64,000 bases of DNA from VRUE01 sp963770315. Its GTDB lineage: Bacteria; Actinomycetota; Thermoleophilia; Solirubrobacterales; 70-9. Below the pieces are notes generated by a model. The model made no database searches and was not told the DNA's origin. It saw nothing but the letters and a program-made list of their open reading frames with translations. This document shows positions 27,313 through 64,000 of the stretch, one piece after another. Made by a program: the position numbers and the translations under genes. The first letter of the stretch is position 1. Every line of letters starts with the position of its first letter. The stretch spans positions 1,488,001 through 1,552,000 of the forward strand of contig CAVYPC010000002.1 in NCBI GenBank assembly GCA_963770315.1, read 5' to 3'.

Positions 27313-27316
<4 letters not shown>
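15275..27316 (-). CDS. type I PKS, 5' open segment of PKS-2 (docking, M9, M10, start of M11)
   Basis: This open frame of 4013 codons starts at GTG 27316. Residues 1-34 are a charged, Leu-rich coiled-coil docking peptide, and the first KS begins at residue 35. It holds complete M9 and M10, both with methylmalonyl-like ATs, and the M11 KS plus the N-terminal part of its AT. Near residue 3992 the reading leaves the AT consensus: where other modules read AAAKLEDTA, this one reads AAANSRT and stops at 15275 after about 20 unrelated residues. The in-frame continuation lies in the next frame (765-15149). The M10 KR is internally shortened. Translation is probably coupled to PKS-1 through the GTGA overlap. 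Confidence 0.88.
15341..15342 (-). other. one-base deletion frameshift in the M11 acyltransferase
   Basis: Plus-strand GAG|TTTGCC here corresponds to GAGCTTTGCC in paralogous ATs (for example near 5,000 and 46,300). The loss of one base turns A-K-L-E-D-T into A-N-S-R-T and ends the frame at 15275. Re-inserting the base restores a consensus AT. It is not in a long homopolymer, and no slippery heptamer is visible. Confidence 0.9.
17087..22114 (-). other. PKS module M10: KS-AT(methylmalonyl-like)-DH-KR*-ACP, KR internally deleted
   Basis: The AT has GHSQG and YAAH (19964-19975), as in M9. DH looks intact (HAVAGAALLP, DSALQ). The KR joins HLLLV (ending at 18014) straight to DGDDLDDLQEQ. Relative to M9 about 29 residues are missing, including the SRxG cofactor motif and the CDxSD segment. 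LDD, Ser and Tyr remain. A KR lacking this part of the nucleotide-binding fold should not reduce, leaving a beta-keto group next to a methyl branch; the DH would then be idle. The module is 72 bp shorter than M9. Confidence 0.85.
19453..21142 (-). repeat. methylmalonyl AT cassette duplicate, M10 copy
   Basis: It covers the 3' end of the KS, the KS-AT linker and the AT of M10. The linker half appears identical to the M9 copy; the AT half differs at scattered positions (about 15 residues). It lies 5,100 bp from its partner. Similarity ends sharply at 21142. Confidence 0.85.
22115..27214 (-). other. PKS module M9: KS-AT(methylmalonyl-like)-DH-KR-ACP
   Basis: KS TACSSS is intact. The AT differs from the PKS-1 ATs: GHSQG at about 25,366-25,385 and YAAH at 25064-25075. 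Methylmalonyl-specific ATs usually have GHSQG with YASH, so methylmalonyl-CoA is likely, though YAAH is a variant. DH has HVVAGNVLLP and DAALH. The KR keeps SRSG, LDD and the Ser-Tyr pair. ACP GFDSLAALEL lies near 22,175-22,385. Predicted output is a methyl-branched double bond. The KS end, linker and AT are nearly the same as in M10. Confidence 0.87.
24553..26242 (-). repeat. methylmalonyl AT cassette duplicate, M9 copy
   Basis: This is the partner of 19453-21142, with the same boundaries in the KS end and at the AT-DH junction. Outside them M9 and M10 differ much more, so this segment was copied or converted on its own. Confidence 0.85.
27215..27316 (-). other. N-terminal coiled-coil docking peptide of PKS-2
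   Basis: Residues 1-34 are rich in Glu, Arg and Leu with heptad-like spacing (VVEALRTTLKERDRLHREN) and lead directly into the first KS. This is the usual partner of a class 1 C-terminal docking domain, so PKS-1 to PKS-2 transfer is well supported by gene order and by both peptides. Confidence 0.85.
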
Positions 27317-63429
<36,113 letters not shown>

Positions 63430-64000
63430 GCGACGGTAGCGCCGATATCGATGCCGGTCGCGCCGCCGAGCCGGTTGCGCAGCTCGACCGCGCCGAGGGA
63501 GTCCAGGCCCATCTCCTGGAAGGCCCTGTTGGGCTCTATCTCCTGCGCGGAGGCGTGGCCAAGGACGGCGGCGGCGTTGTTGCGAACCAGCTCCAAGACG
63601 ACGCCCTCGCGCTCGGCCTCAGGCGTCTCGGCGAGCAGGCGGCCGAGCGAGCCGCGCTGGGCCTCGCGGCGAGCGGGGACGCGGATAAGGCCGCGCAGGA
63701 TCGGCGCCAGGGTTCCCGTCTGGGCCTGGGAGCGAAGGGCGGCGGAGTCGAAGTGAACCGGTGCCAAGAGCGGCTCTGCCAGCTCGCGGGCGGCGTCAAA
63801 GAGCTCCAGTCCCTCGGCCGAGCCCATCTGCGCGAAGCCGAGGCGCTGGCGGACCTGGTTTGCCAGCCGCGCCATCACCTCCTCGTTTTCCATCAGCTCG
63901 CCGATCTGCTCGCCGGCCAGGGAGCTCTGGCGGTCCCACATCCCCCAGGCGATCGAGGTGGCCGGCAGGCCCTGGGATTGGCGCAGGGCGGCGAGCGCGT

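Overview
The window is about 70% GC and holds part of one large modular type I polyketide synthase (PKS) cluster. Every real gene is on the minus strand, so transcription runs from the right edge to the left. GC content, class-1-type docking peptides and cis-AT architecture suggest a high-GC actinobacterium. Nothing here fixes the genus, and another high-GC PKS producer cannot be excluded.

Layout in transcription order: (1) PKS-1, from beyond 64000 down to 27313, shows the end of one module (M1) and seven complete modules (M2-M8), then a C-terminal docking peptide. (2) PKS-2, 27316 down to 765, starts on a GTG that overlaps the PKS-1 stop (GTGA). It has an N-terminal coiled-coil docking peptide, five modules (M9-M13) and a terminal thioesterase. 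(3) An alpha/beta hydrolase begins 24 bp after the PKS-2 stop and runs off the left edge. No intergenic stretch exceeds 30 bp, and I see no RNA genes, CRISPR, IS elements or terminators.

Each PKS gene is interrupted by an apparent one-base deletion (near 62054-62058 and 15341-15342). Each therefore reads as two open segments whose apparent ATG starts lie inside an AT domain or a KS-AT linker. Restoring one base at each site gives a PKS-2 of 8850 residues and a PKS-1 of at least 12,228 residues in the window.

Every complete module is KS-AT-DH-KR-ACP; no enoylreductase is visible. Ten ATs look malonyl-specific (HAFH) and two (M9, M10) methylmalonyl-like (GHSQG with YAAH). Several reductive domains look damaged: the M6 KR lost its catalytic Ser and its cofactor-binding motif, the M10 KR lacks about 29 residues of the Rossmann core, and the M12 and M13 DHs lost the catalytic Asp. 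The inferred chain is a polyene with two keto groups, two C-methyl branches and a 3,5-dihydroxy carboxyl end.

The most striking structure is a 5,100-bp near-perfect tandem module repeat (about 2.5 copies, 50516-63429) in PKS-1. A second, 1.69-kb near-duplicate covers the methylmalonyl AT region of M9 and M10. Both point to recent recombination within the assembly line.
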